This document shows positions 33,001 through 43,754 of a stretch of 64,000 bases of DNA, piece after piece. A program made the position numbers and the translations under genes. Numbering within the stretch: the stretch's first letter is position 1; the number at the start of each line of letters is the position of its first letter. The notes beneath the pieces were generated by a model. The model did no database searches. It had not been told where the DNA came from and was given only the letters and a program-made list of their open reading frames with translations. The stretch comes from Xiphophorus maculatus (lineage: Eukaryota; Chordata; Actinopteri; Cyprinodontiformes; Poeciliidae): positions 6,547,015-6,611,014 of the forward strand of contig NC_036461.1 of the NCBI RefSeq assembly GCF_002775205.1, in the 5' to 3' direction.

Positions 33001-35816
33001 CAGCTGAGCCGGCGCCATTTTTGAAGGAGGACATGCGGCAAAGGTCGTCAGGACCGGGAATCGAACCCGCGACGTCCGCGGGTCTAAGGCCTCCTCCAAA
33101 TGTGGGGCGTGCTAACCCCCCTGTGCCAGCACAGCACGCCCCAAATCAGCTCACCTGTGTGAGGATGAAGTTTGTTCTGATCTGTCGTTGGACAAATCAT
33201 TGTTGAATCCAGTGATATCTCCCTTTGATGGGTTCAGTGATGATTTGTGGGAGTCATCATCAGTGTTGTATAAAGTACTGAAATCTCAGAGTCAAGTAAA
33301 AGTACAAGTACCTCTCCAAAATATGACTTTGGTAAAAGTCGAAGTCACTGACTGAAATGTTACTTGAGTAAAAGTCTTAAAGTATTTGAAACTTCTTGTA
33401 CTTAAGTATGGAAATTACTGTAAAAATGGATGTACTCAAGTAATGTAATGAAAAGTACAAGTAAAAAGTAAAACAAAGCAAATGCAGTTTGAATGACATT
33501 TTTTATATTTTGGTAAACTTGTCAAATACACTTAAAATAATGTACCCAACCAAGTGCAGGCAAAATTAAACCTGCTAATAGATATACCTGCAGGCATCAT
33601 TTAGTTAAGAAAATTAGGTGCTTTACCTATAGCACAAGGTTAACTTAACCTGCTTTACAACTGAACCAGCTTCTTAGTAAACCCTCCAGGACAGAAAATA
33701 CAAAGTTTTTGTAAGCCTTAAGTTTTCCCTTCAAGTAAGGTCAGTGCTGAAAATGAGAAAAATAAATAGTACAGAAAATGCGGCCAACATGAAGAAAAAG
33801 AGCTGTTACGATTACTCTACTTCACAAATCAGTGAATCAGTCAATGCTACAGTCAGTAGGTGGTGCACACAACTGGTCATTATGCAAAAGAAAAAAAGAA
33901 TTGGGAGGGAAATGCAGCTTATTGGCATCTGTAAACCTGGTTTTGAACTTGCATGCCTTTCCTATATTCGTTAAATTTAGTCTAAATTGCTATCGCTATG
34001 GCTTCTGTCCCCCCTTGAACAGAGGAGTCTAGGTAGCCTGCTACAGTCAACATTAGGCCTAAGCTAAATACACCACGTGTGGAACTGAAACAATGCCAAA
34101 CAAAGTTCATTTATGGTCAAGATTTCACAATACAGTAGTGCCTAGTGACCAAGCTATAGTTACTGAAACAGGAGGATTATAACCATTTCATAAGAAGTTA
34201 CCTCGATGTGTTTCTTCAAGTTGGACGGGGAGTTTTTGTAAGATAGAATTTCCATGTGACTGCTACTGATTGCGAGACTTGCTTTGTGTTTAATGGGAGA
34301 AGCGAAACAGGTGTATCCTAATTAAAAGTAAAGAAATCAAGAAATGGCAAAAAATGTGGAATGAAGATAAGAAAGGAAGAAGATTATATGAAGTACAAAA
34401 GTCAGTTTGAATTCGAAGCATTAATGAACGAAACAGAAGAGAAGAAATAATAATTAGTAGATTAAGAGTAGGTCATACCTACTTAAATGACATGCTTTAT
34501 AAAATAGGGAGGAAAAATAATGATAAATGTGAGAGATGTGGAGAGAAAGAAAATGTAGAACACATATTGATGAACAGTAAGTCAAATGAACTCGAAAGGG
34601 AAGAATTAAAGAGAATAGTTAGAAATATGGGGCATGAATGGAATCTTAAAGGTATATTAGGAAATGAAGGAAACATAACAGATATTCACAAATTAAGGAA
34701 AGCATTGTTTATTTATCTTAAGAATACAAAATTAAAAAGTAGAATTTAATAGATATGAAGTAATGCTTCTACACACTCATGTACAGTAGGTGGCGGTATG
34801 CACCTTAAAGTTGCTTGTGATCCGCCATAATAGAAAAGAAGAAGAAGAAGAAGTATCCTATTGGTGGTGATGAACAAGCCCAGGCAAGCAGGCTGCGGAC
34901 TTTGTTCGGTAGCCTGCTTGCTACTTGCTAATCAGTAGGTGGGGTCAAAACACTTGCGTTTCTCTCTCTCGCTTTTTTGTAACGAGTAACTAAACCACAC
35001 ATTGAAAATGTATCGGAGTAAAAGTACGCAATTAAGTTCGGAAATATAGTGAAGTAAAAGTGAAAGTCATCAAAAATTTTCATACTCCAGGAAAGTATGA
35101 AGTACTCCAAAATATACTTAAGTAAAGTAGTGAAGTATTTTTACTTCGTTACTATACAACACTGGTCATCATTGTGTTTAGCTTTTGACCGCCGACGAGA
35201 CCTGAATTAAAAACAAATGTTGAATGAAATTCTATAAATATGGGATATTCCATATTTCCAAATGTATAATTTACAGATAAAACTGATGCAGTAACCCGGA
35301 TTTTGACGCAACAGAATATCTGACTCTAAAATATACTTTCCTGGTAAAAACAAACCAAAAAAAAACATCTTGCCTGCATTCAAAAATAATTTTATTATTT
35401 AAAGAGAGCTCTTTTAATTTCTGGTTTTGGTTCTGGTCTAATAAATCTTTATTTTGTTAACTCAAACCAGAGACGTTGTTATCACTACTTTATTCTGGGC
35501 CATGTTGTAGTTCATTGAAACACATTAATGGTTTCAGGCATGGAAATGAACATCACTGTCATCAGCTGAACACATTTAAAAATAAAAATGTCATTTACAA
35601 TTTTAATTGTATTCTAAAATTAGAACACTTCTGTGACCTGTTTGTTAAATAAAGATGTAAAAATGTGTTAAATACTGGGAATTTATTGTTTTGTCTTATT
35701 TCTTTATATGAACTGTGTATGAAATAAAAGCTGTGAGGAACCAGATGATCATCTGACCTTTTGTTTTTTTTCTGATCCATGATGTTGAATTTTCATCCAC
35801 ATCAGCTCACAGTTTC
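23529..35816 (-). CDS. Gene B: NLRC3-like receptor with B30.2 C-terminus; one N-terminal exon broken by a transposon
   Basis: Cytosolic NACHT-LRR-B30.2 receptor of the fish NLR-C type. Inferred coding exons: 35780-35758, [broken repeat exon 35201-33155], 31255-31180, 31042-30814, 30452-28661, 27893-27720, 24984-24817, 24224-24178 and 24049-23529. Without the broken exon the total is 3030 nt, exactly 1010 codons with stop. Domains by residue: start peptide 1-8, linker to about 33, acidic helical domain 34-109, FISNA from 110, Walker A (GVAGIGKT) about 207-214, Walker B (LDGLDE) after it, two LRR exons 707-820, B30.2 837-1009. Only two LRR exons are present, a short array. The repeat exon is split by a hAT-like element, and reading into it meets a stop eight codons in, so an intact protein needs this phase 2-2 exon to be skipped. 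The usual upstream 5'UTR exon is missing. It may therefore be functional, or a recent pseudogene. Confidence 0.85.
24178..24224 (-). CDS. Gene B 47 nt exon joining LRRs to B30.2
   Basis: Acceptor CTGCAG before 24224, donor GTAAGTAT from 24177. It reads [15 protein letters not shown], which corresponds to the conserved GxRWLxPGLRKY junction. It leaves in phase 1. The same length is found in gene C. Confidence 0.85.
24817..24984 (-). CDS. Gene B LRR exon 2
   Basis: A 168 nt exon, acceptor TGTAG, donor GTAGGC. It reads [19 protein letters not shown], then [19 protein letters not shown], an NLR-type LRR pair. It is slightly shorter than the usual 174 nt and departs from the consensus (SSNHL in place of GCASL). 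Confidence 0.85.
25780..25822. repeat. (AAT)n microsatellite
   Basis: A run of AATAAT triplets with a few interruptions in a gene B intron. Confidence 0.85.
25953..26493 (+). mobile_element. Ty3/gypsy-like solo LTR in a gene B intron
   Basis: A 541 bp element starting TGTCGGGATCCTGAGG and ending CCAACATGACA. It is flanked by a perfect 5-bp duplication CCTTT (25948-25952 and 26494-26498). It has a TATAAA-like box near 26065, AATAAA near 26417 and the TCTGCATGTGGGTTAG end segment that it shares with the element at 16017-16740. No internal region remains. Confidence 0.8.
26500..27719. other. Gene B intron, no further feature seen
   Basis: AT-rich intron between the two LRR exons. I looked for extra 174 nt LRR exons with splice sites and found none. 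Confidence 0.6.
27720..27893 (-). CDS. Gene B LRR exon 1
   Basis: A 174 nt exon, acceptor TTTTAG before 27893, donor GTCAGG from 27719 (a weak donor, C at +3). It reads [20 protein letters not shown] and [19 protein letters not shown], the standard first LRR exon of fish NLR-C genes. It joins in frame to the KAL end of the NACHT exon. Confidence 0.93.
28225..28385. repeat. Decayed common teleost interspersed repeat
   Basis: Fragments such as ACTTATAAAACACTTTTCTA and CTTGCCCAAGAACA match the family seen at 20814 and 53100. Confidence 0.45.
28661..30452 (-). CDS. Gene B FISNA-NACHT exon
   Basis: A 1792 nt exon, acceptor TTTAG before 30452, donor GTACGT from 28660. It is open throughout, about 597 residues. 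FISNA ([20 protein letters not shown]) comes first, then NACHT with Walker [15 protein letters not shown], Walker [11 protein letters not shown] and the conserved [14 protein letters not shown] and [11 protein letters not shown] blocks. A winged-helix and HD2 region follow and end [20 protein letters not shown]. The last codon is split across the intron in the usual KAL position. Confidence 0.95.
30814..31042 (-). CDS. Gene B acidic helical exon
   Basis: A 229 nt exon, acceptor TTCCAG before 31042, donor GTAAGAG from 30813. It reads [20 protein letters not shown], then SEDEDEEM. It differs from the gene A copy at only a few residues. Confidence 0.85.
31180..31255 (-). CDS. Gene B linker exon
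   Basis: A 76 nt exon with the same boundaries and peptide as gene A 2307-2382, phase 2 in and phase 0 out. Confidence 0.8.
32885..33143 (-). mobile_element. tRNA-derived SINE with a LINE-type 3' tail
   Basis: The minus strand has a tRNA-like head with an RNA polymerase III B box (GGTTCGATTCC). A body follows, then the tail CTGTAACTGCGAAATAATTT...AATAAAGTA and a (TTC)n end. AATCAG flanks both sides (32879-32884 and 33144-33149). The tail closely matches the 3' end of the LINE at 17745-18444, so that LINE family is its likely mobilising partner. Confidence 0.75.
33261..35164. mobile_element. hAT-like non-autonomous DNA transposon
   Basis: A 1904 bp element with terminal inverted repeats CAGTGTTGTATA and a perfect 8-bp target duplication GTCATCAT (33253-33260 and 35165-35172). 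Both ends contain AAGTAAAAGTAC-type subterminal repeats. No transposase frame is seen. The 8-bp duplication and CAG-type ends point to the hAT superfamily. A LINE fragment is nested inside. Confidence 0.8.
34321..34852 (+). mobile_element. 5'-truncated LINE nested in the hAT-like element
   Basis: The frame ending at 34749 has the C-terminal zinc-knuckle-like pattern [14 protein letters not shown] of I-group (Nimb-like) LINEs. It is followed by GGTGGCGGTATGCACC and a (GAA)n tail. An 8-bp target duplication GTATCCTA is at 34313-34320 and 34853-34860. It inserted after the hAT-like element did. Confidence 0.75.
35758..35816 (-). CDS. Gene B start exon
   Basis: ATG at 35780, reading MDQKKNKR to donor GTCAGATG from 35757. 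The acceptor AG at 35818-35817 gives 36 nt of 5'UTR in this exon, as in gene A. Confidence 0.78.
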
Positions 35817-35966
35817 CTTTTTAATCTGCAGGGGAAACACAAATCAGTTTTTCACACGGTGGCTATGATCATTCTTTGTGTCAGATTTGCTGCAAAAAGT
35901 CAGTGTCAGCTGAATTAAGTCAGATAAGAGTTAGGTAGAGGAGACTGCTGTACTTCAACTATCAGC

Positions 35967-35980
35967 CCACTAGATGGCGC
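35967..35980 (+). promoter_or_regulatory. CTCF-like motif in gene B unit
   Basis: CCACTAGATGGCGC, identical to 8609-8622. Confidence 0.45.
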
Positions 35981-36986
35981 CATGGAACTGCAGGCTGCAT
36001 TGGCAAACTGTGATACCTACTCCACAATAACTCAGTTCAACATCTGAAAGAACTTTATCCATGTTCACAGTATCAAACTCAAAATTACTCATTAGATTTT
36101 GGATGACTTTATAACAGAATATCTGACTAGAAATAAATGTTAGATTTCATAGAGAGGATAACACTGTCTAAAATTTTGTTATGCAATGGCTATAATATAC
36201 TCAGAATTAAATAAATTATACCTTCAGACTAAATATTTCTTCAAAAGTATCTGTTACCTGGAATCCAGGAACACGAAACTCAATTATGGATCAACATCAC
36301 CAGAAAATATGGCAGTAAAGTGTGTTTACCACCAAAGCATCATTAAGACACATTTGCCAGACATTTACTTGATATAAACACTTTGTAAAACTTCATGAAA
36401 AATTCATCACAGCCTAAAATCTCTGTAGTCAGTTCATGGTTATAAAAACACTTTCTGGTGCTTTGATCACAACTTGAGGCTCTTTGTGCATCATAATTCC
36501 TGTGGTTAGAGAGTTAGTGCCAACAAGGAAACATTTCAGTTGAAAACTTGATCCTTCTTTCTGTAGTTGTTGCAGGTTCTGCAGCATTCTGTTCTCAACG
36601 GTTGTTTCCAGGACTCTGTTCTTGTTTATTTCACAGAGTCATTAACTAAAATGATATTCTATTTCTTATATAAAACTATCATAAACTTTCAGAATATGCA
36701 GTATATTTTTAAGAAAGCATATAATAGGCCTCTAAACCATCTATTTTATACTCCACTAAGTATAACTTAAGTAGAATCAAACTAATTTCAACAGAGTAAA
36801 CATTAAGTTTTTGTTTCTGAGTTTTATGGTGAAACCAAAGGTTGAGTTCAAGTTATTAGAAACATTAATCAGTTTTACAACAAAAAATATGATTTGTTAA
36901 GTTATTCCATATTTTAGTCAACCTCTGCATTTCTCTTCAGAATAGAAAAAGGCCTCTAAACCATCTATTTTATACTCCACTAAGTA

Positions 36987-38216
36987 AACGTGGCAGTTGT
37001 GGTGGAGGAGACCATTGTGCTTCACAACATTAAAGATGACACTTGGCTTTGCTATGCTTATGGGTGTCATCTACTGTATCAATCTCAACAGACAAGAAGG
37101 AGCAGAATCCATGTGCAGATCTGTTGACCAATAGTTGAAATTACCCAAGGAGGACAGATGGTCCCCACAGCCAGCTGACTTTAGAAAAATGTCACTGCCC
37201 ACCTTATTTGCATAATAAAGCAGAAATGCATAAGGTAAAGTAAAAACATGAGACATGTAAAAGCAGTTTATGGAAAAAAAAGTTTTGGGGGGGAAAAAAG
37301 GATAAAAATAAACATTTAAGAGTCATAAATGAATCTACAAAGGGTAAAAACAAAATTTTTACAATAAAATATTAGGTAAAGTTCTTAATTGGTGCCTTTT
37401 AAGTGCATTTATTTGAGATTTATATAAAAAAATATATTTCTGTTATTTGTCAAAAAATTAATTTCTGTTTTTGTCAGTTTTGGTCCTTCAATAAATGTCA
37501 ACACTTCTGATTGTCTTGAACAAATGTTTTCTTTTACACTTGATTTAAGGCTTGTCTCTTTTTTTGATAGAGAAAAATAAAAATAAATGTATAATATTTG
37601 AAATGGAACTGCATTTTGTGTAATTATTTTTAGGAAACTGGTGAACTTGGCATTATTAGTGGAGAAGGTGAGCAATATTTGGAAATGTTAGTTTACTTAA
37701 ATTGCAATTTGAAGTTCAGTAGCTGCCTTAAACTCTTGAGTTAAATTAACTCAAAAAGGGAATTGGTATGAATACAGTTAGTCAGTTTAACTTTAAAATG
37801 AGAGTTGAAAGTATATATAATTGCTTGCTACTTTAACAAAATAAAACAAGTTTTTTTTGAATGGTTAATGTAACTTTGCAAGTTATTTAAACTCGGAGTA
37901 TGAAGTTCATACAACTAGTAGTCATTAGTTAGACAAATGGTATAACTTAATTATTTGAGTTCAAATAGAATATGATTGTAAATTTACTTGACAAGAGTAC
38001 TCAATTTTTTGAGAATGAATAATGTTCTATAGTTAGTCATTTTAACTTATGGTATCATATTTAATCAATGAATTATCAGCAATTGGTCTAGTTTTCTAGC
38101 TTGCCATCCTAAGTTGGAAAAAAACATTATTTCAAGTTGTGTTAACTTGTGTTTTTAAGGCAGCTGTTGAACTCAAGTTTTTAAGTTTAACCACCCTAAT
38201 TATTTTTACAGTGTAG
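36987..38216. mobile_element. Replaced segment upstream of gene B, candidate DNA element
   Basis: Here the homology with the gene A unit stops and resumes at about 38217, so the region holding the 5'UTR exon in gene A is absent. The left junction carries a second copy of 36727-36762. The right end reads CACTGTAAAAATAATTAGGG on the minus strand, and the inner arms near 37717 and 38155 are imperfect inverted repeats (AGCTGCCTTAAA). CACTG-type ends suggest an En/Spm-like element, but this is weak. Confidence 0.4.
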
Positions 38217-39990
38217 ATCACAATACAGGTGGATAGTTTCGATATTGATTCGTCTTGGTCTCTGTGACGGCCACTCTCATACCTTTCATACACTTTCATT
38301 TAAAACTCAACTCAATGATCAAAACACTTTCCAGTGTGATGCACTTCCACTGTTTTCTACAAGAGGTCAGGCTCAGACTGTCAGACTGATGTCTGGACAG
38401 ACCTTTGTGGTGTCCACATAATGTTAGGTATTTCTAATTTCACTGTACCAACTATTGAAAAAGGCCTCTCTCATACCTTTCATGCACTTTCATTTAAGAC
38501 TCAACTCAATTAATTAAACACTTTGCAGTGTGATGCGCTTCCACTGATTTCCACTAGAGGGCAGCCTCAGACTCTGTCAGGCTGATGTCCAAACAGACCT
38601 TTATTGTGTCCACATCATGTTAGGTATTTCTAATTTCTATGCACCAACTATTGACAAAGAAACATTTTCCATTTACTTTAGATAACAGAATGAAAACAAA
38701 CAGCAAGTACGTCGTTTCAAGAACATCAAGTGTAGTGAAAGAGTCGCCATTTTAAGCAGATGAAGGTTTATCACTACACTATTGAGATCAAGCAAAAACC
38801 AAACTGAGTTATTTCCTTTATAGCCTCACAGTAGCTATGCTTCATCTGAGTAACCTCTGAATTACTGCTAAGCAGTAACTTTTTATGTGTAAAACTCTAC
38901 AACACTACAAAGATTCAACAAACATCTTCATTAGGGAACCATCTGATAAAGATGAGGGCTGATGAAGGTCAACAGCAGCAGGACTTTCAGCTTTGTGGTC
39001 ACATTCCTCCCATTCAGTCTGATCAGTAAACTCTGGGTCGGGTCAGAACTTTGATGAGCTGGACCAGTGGTGTCAGATCAGGTGTTCTCTGAAACCTGTG
39101 TGCTGACTAATAAAACCTCAGAAATGACAGAAGGTGACGTTACATTTTATATGTAACATTTTAGGAGCAGCTAAAGGAGCTTAAGGCCACATGTTGAACT
39201 GAAATATAATGTGCTGCATTGTTTTATTTTATTTATGTTGAGTTGTTCTGATTAGATTGAGGTCACAGATGGACCAGGTAGTCCAAGAAGTGGTTCTGAA
39301 CCTCAGGTTTTGTTTATACCATATAGTTTTGAAGCGTGCTGGACCAGAAACAGATTTTATCTCTACTTTAATTTGCTTTAATAAATAAAGAATGTTATCA
39401 ATATCATCGCTGACAATCTCCCTAAAGAGCAAGTTCTCCTAATATCTTACAGGACACAACAGACTTAGACTTAGATTTCAGGAAATTGATTTTTCACAAA
39501 ATGTGAAACTGTAACATAAAGTTCTACAATTGAAAGTTTGGAAAAAAAAAGGTACTGTAACATTTACTGCTAGACACTGAAACCAACAGTTTTTTATTGT
39601 AACATGTCAGTGTGATACAAACACAGCGTCTTTGGACAATCTCTAAACCATCATCTGTGAGGTAAAGATTGAAAATCTTTTGCAAATTTTTTGGAAGAAA
39701 AAACATAGAAGACAGTGACTTCTCTTTATGTTTAATATGAAACTTTATGTTTTGGTTTTCCAGGAAATGTGAAGTGGAGATATCACATAATATCTGGTCT
39801 CTGTGTGATTATGATCTGATTCTGGTAGCTCCTCCTTTAACTCTGAGCCGGTCCAACCGAGCTGCGCTGCCATCTGGAGCTCAGTATTTGCCAAAGAAGC
39901 AGAGAGTTTCCTCTCAGATTTAGGAGCTGTCAGTTTTTACCAGTCTGCTGCAAAATAACTCAATAAATGATCTGATGTCACACATTTTAA
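38217..39990. repeat. Segmental duplication block, copy 2 (gene B flank)
   Basis: Matches 18530-20590 and 57830-59710. Within it, about 38280-38380 and 38465-38565 are two diverged versions of the same start segment. Confidence 0.85.
38551..38564 (+). promoter_or_regulatory. CTCF-like motif in flank copy 2
   Basis: CCACTAGAGGGCAG, identical to 18663-18676. Confidence 0.45.
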
Positions 39991-41630
39991 TCTTTAGAGC
40001 TCAGATCACAAACATTCTCCCACTCTTCTACCTCCATTTTGGTCTGATTCCTGCACACAATCAGTATCTTCAGGAAGTACTTTGTATCTAAGCATTTCTG
40101 TCATGCAGCTTTTTACTGTTAGTGTAAATTGATTGTTTTGAATTTGTTTTTCCTTCTTCAGTATGCAGATGCTAATGAGATAACTTTTTTTTTATCAGAG
40201 TGAAGCGGGTTTCCATATTTACTCAGTCACTTGAGTTAAATGACTTGTTTTATGTTTTGCTGTTTACTTAATTCAGCCTATTTGAGGAATCCTTCAGTCA
40301 AAAATAGATCAATCTACTTGGATGTCAGACCTCTTTATAAGTTTGATGCTGCCCTCTGATGGGGATATATGGAAATGCAACAAAATCTGGAATTTTGCTT
40401 AAAGATGGAGCTCTTTGTTTCTTGCCACCAAGAATTAAAGAAGGAACAAAATAGTTCCTCTGATTGGGTGACGTCAAAAATACCTGCTGACACTAAAAAC
40501 TGTAAGACACAACCAGGAGATTGTGGAATTTAAAACATACAGATACTTTACTGGAGTTTTAATCTCTGCTGTACATTTGAATGTTTTATAGGAAATTGTC
40601 TCCTCTAAAGTTACCAGAGAGGTAAACATTTTGAAGCATTTAAAAACTGATATCAATCGTTTTCAGTCAGAAGATTTCCAGTGTGTCGCTTTGGTTATGT
40701 GTTAAATGCATTTGGGAACAGATAAGCAGAGTGCAGTGAAATTCATTTAATAAAATAAATTACAAAGTTAAATATTACATCTGGAGCATGACAGCAAGGT
40801 TATTAGATAATTGGCAGAGATGGGACACAGATATCCAAACCAGACAATGATTATAAGATCTACAATAATAAATATTTACTAACACTAAAGCTCCAAACAA
40901 TAGACTTAAAGCACAAAAGAAAACAACAAAATTAACACAAAACACATTATCTGTCTTTTGAGTCCCATGAGTCATGAATAATTGAGAGGTTTTTATGTTC
41001 CAACTTTGCTTTGGGTTAAGCTGCTTACAGGTGTTAGAACCAGTACAACCAGTAGGTGCAATTAAAAACCAAGAATCCAGAGATCAAGACTGGTGAGAAA
41101 AAGAAAAGTTAAAACTTTTTTTTTATACAAACTAAACTAAAAGATGGAGCAAATGCTCAAACTAACAAAATATTTTCCTCTGTTACTACCTTTAAGACAA
41201 AAACCAACACATATCACACTGTTTACAGACAATGTCAAATAATTAACATATTTGTATATCAACATGAGTGCAATAATCTGCAATGACAAAAGGTTCTTGA
41301 AAAGTTTACATTCTTAATTAAAAAAAGGTAAATTAGGGCTACTTGTTTGAATATTATTCATGAACTGTATTAAAAAGTTTCACTGCATTCATCAAGATCT
41401 TAAGGTCTAAAATAAAAAGAAATGTGTACATATCCTTTTTGTACACACTCAGGTCAACATTTTATTTATAGTTGCTCCTCAGAATGATGCTAAAATCTAA
41501 CAGGAAGGGTTTGTAGGTAAACAGGGTAATGTCTGGCTGCAGTGCACAATTATCTGGTGTTCACTAGAGCAGTGTTTCCCAACCATATTCCTCCCCATGA
41601 GAACAATATTTTTTTTCAAAAATAAAAAAC
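39991..41630. other. Intergenic, no gene seen
   Basis: AT-rich sequence between the gene B flank and the Tc1/mariner element. The short open frames here look like chance. Confidence 0.6.
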
Positions 41631-41636
41631 TCAAAA

Positions 41637-43009
41637 TGCACTGTTCCAAATTATTATGCACAGCAGATTTTCTAAACATTTTATGGATTATAAAGAACTG
41701 CAAATGGTCATTCTTTGAATGTGCAGCATTAAGTGGTCACATGTACTAAAATCAAAAGCTATTTCAATCAAAAACATCTTAACAGACCGAGTTACATGTG
41801 AACATAGGAGCCCTTCTTTGATATCACCTGCACAATTCTTGCATCCATTGAGTTTGTGGAAAGTTTCTGCCTGAATTTCTTTGCAGGATGTCAGAATACC
41901 TTCCCAGAGCTGCTGTTCTGATTTGAACTGCATTCCACCCTCAGATCTTCTGCTTGAGGAAACTCCAAAGGTTCTCAATAGGGTTGAGGTCAGAGGTCAG
42001 AGGAGGATGGTGACCACACCATGAGTTTTTCCCCTTTAATGCTCATAGCAGCCAATGACACAGTGGTATTCCTTGCAGCATGAGATGGTGCATTGTCCTG
42101 CATGAAGATGATTTTGCTACGGAAGGTCCAGCTCTTCTTTTTGAACCATGAAAGAAAGTGATCAGTCAGAAAGTCCATATACTTTGCTGAGGTCATTTTC
42201 ACACCTTCATGGACTCTGAAGGGGCCGACCAATGATTCTCTCCCCATGATTTTGGCCCAAAGCATGACTCCACCACCTCCTTGCTGATGCCACAGCCGTG
42301 TTGGGACGTGGTGGCCATCCATCACCAATCCACTACTGCATCCATCTGGACCATCCAGGGTTGCACAGCAGTCATCAGTGAACAAGTCTGTTTGAAAATT
42401 AATCTTCATGTACGGCTGGGCCCACTGCGACCGTTTCTGCTTGTGAGCTCTGGTTAGGGGCCCAATAGTAGGTTCATGCACCGCAAACCTCTGGAGGATC
42501 CTCCACCTTGAGGTTCCAGAGGCACTAGCAGCTTCAAATAGCTGTTTGCTGCTTTGTAAGGGCATTTTAGCATCTGCTGTCTTAATCCGATGAATTTGTC
42601 TAACAGAAGCCTTCGTCATTATGCCTTTATCTGTACAAACCCATCTTTGTTCTGAATCAGCCACAAATCTCTTCACAGTACGATAATGCTTCAGTTTTCC
42701 TTAAATATCTAATGTTTTCATATCTTGTCATACGGCACTACACTATCTGATGATTTTCATCAGCAGAGATCCTCTTTCCCATGTTGCTTGAAACCTGTGG
42801 CCTGCTTAATAATGTGGAACATCCTTCTTACGTAGATTTCCTTTAACTGAGTTCACCAGACAAACTAATCAACCAGCTCTCTGAAATTAATTATAGTGAT
42901 TCAAAGAGCCCTGACACACAATACCATCTATAAATTTAATAGCACAACAAAAAAAATATCTTTATGACACTTAAATCCAATTTGCTAAATAATTTGGAAT
43001 TACAGTGTA
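41637..43009 (-). mobile_element. Tc1/mariner-type transposon with decayed transposase
   Basis: The minus-strand frame 42676-41990 matches Tc1/mariner transposase: helix-turn-helix region, LFTDDCCATLDGPDG with a catalytic Asp, GGGGVMLWAKIMGRE, and IFMQDNAPSHAA with the second catalytic Asp. A stop and frame change then follow at about 41990, where a 7-bp direct duplication (CTCTGAC) interrupts the block that normally reads DLNPIEN. The remaining C-terminal part continues in another frame to about 41790. The ends share CCAAATTATT, an inverted repeat typical of the group. Not able to encode a full transposase. Confidence 0.82.
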
Positions 43010-43233
43010 TATCAGTTCCTCAAGATCCGGACTAGGATTATAAGGGAATTTGATGGATTATCAAAACACTGAGAAGAGAATCTTCTTTAATGGTGAATTA
43101 ATTTGGTTGGTGGACTAGAATATTGCTGTTTTTCTTTCCCACAAACCAGTCAATGTTGCTATTATTTAATTCACTTTGTTCAAATGTGATTGTTAAATTG
43201 GTTCTGGCCTTAAATTTAACCTTGCAGTAACAC

Positions 43234-43754
43234 TCAACAGAGAATCACTGAGGAATTGACTGACCAGAATCCAAACCCTGGAAAAAGTTTTTCTGTGAAT
43301 GTGGTGGAGAAGGTGTGGAGATGGATTAATTTACCAGAGGAGACTTTGTAAAAGGACAGAATGCCAGCAGGATAATTCACAAATACTGCTACTATCTTTG
43401 TAATGGAAGAGGGGATGGAAATTTTGCTGTTATTGTGCCACACAGCGTAACCATCTTGACTCGAGCAGTACAAACTCCAGGATTGATTGTTTTTTCCAAA
43501 TAAGCTGTGTTCATGACTTTCTCCCCTACTGATTCTCTTGTAACTCAGAGAGATATTTACATCTCCACTCCACTGAACTTCCCAGTAACAGCGGTCAGTC
43601 AGGCCATCTGCACACAGCACCTCAGGGCAACTTAATCTGTCTGAATGATAAGAATGTGTCTGAATCTTTTCCACACAGGTTACCTTCCTCTTGTTGTGAG
43701 ATAGTTTAAGAAGTCTATTCATAGTCTCTGTGTTGATTGTGAGTTGATGGGAAT
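43234..43754 (-). CDS. Gene C PRY-SPRY (B30.2) exon with stop
   Basis: A 521 nt exon, acceptor ATCAG before 43754, phase 1 entry. It has [17 protein letters not shown] (PRY), [37 protein letters not shown] and [15 protein letters not shown]. The protein ends SVILC. Confidence 0.92.

Larger units (their letters stand above)
33155..35201 (-). pseudogene. Gene B N-terminal repeat exon split by a hAT-like element
   Basis: The pieces 35201-35165 and 33260-33155 together match the gene A exon 7642-7776, with acceptor and donor intact at the outer ends. The 1904 bp element lies between them with the GTCATCAT target duplicated. Reading on from the first piece reaches a TAA within the element. The exon is phase 2-2, so skipping it leaves the gene in frame. 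Confidence 0.85.

Noticed and set aside
33040-33110. A possible tRNA gene on the minus strand (B box GGTTCGATTCC).
   Set aside because: It is the head of a SINE. It continues into a SINE body and LINE-type tail and is flanked by a target duplication.
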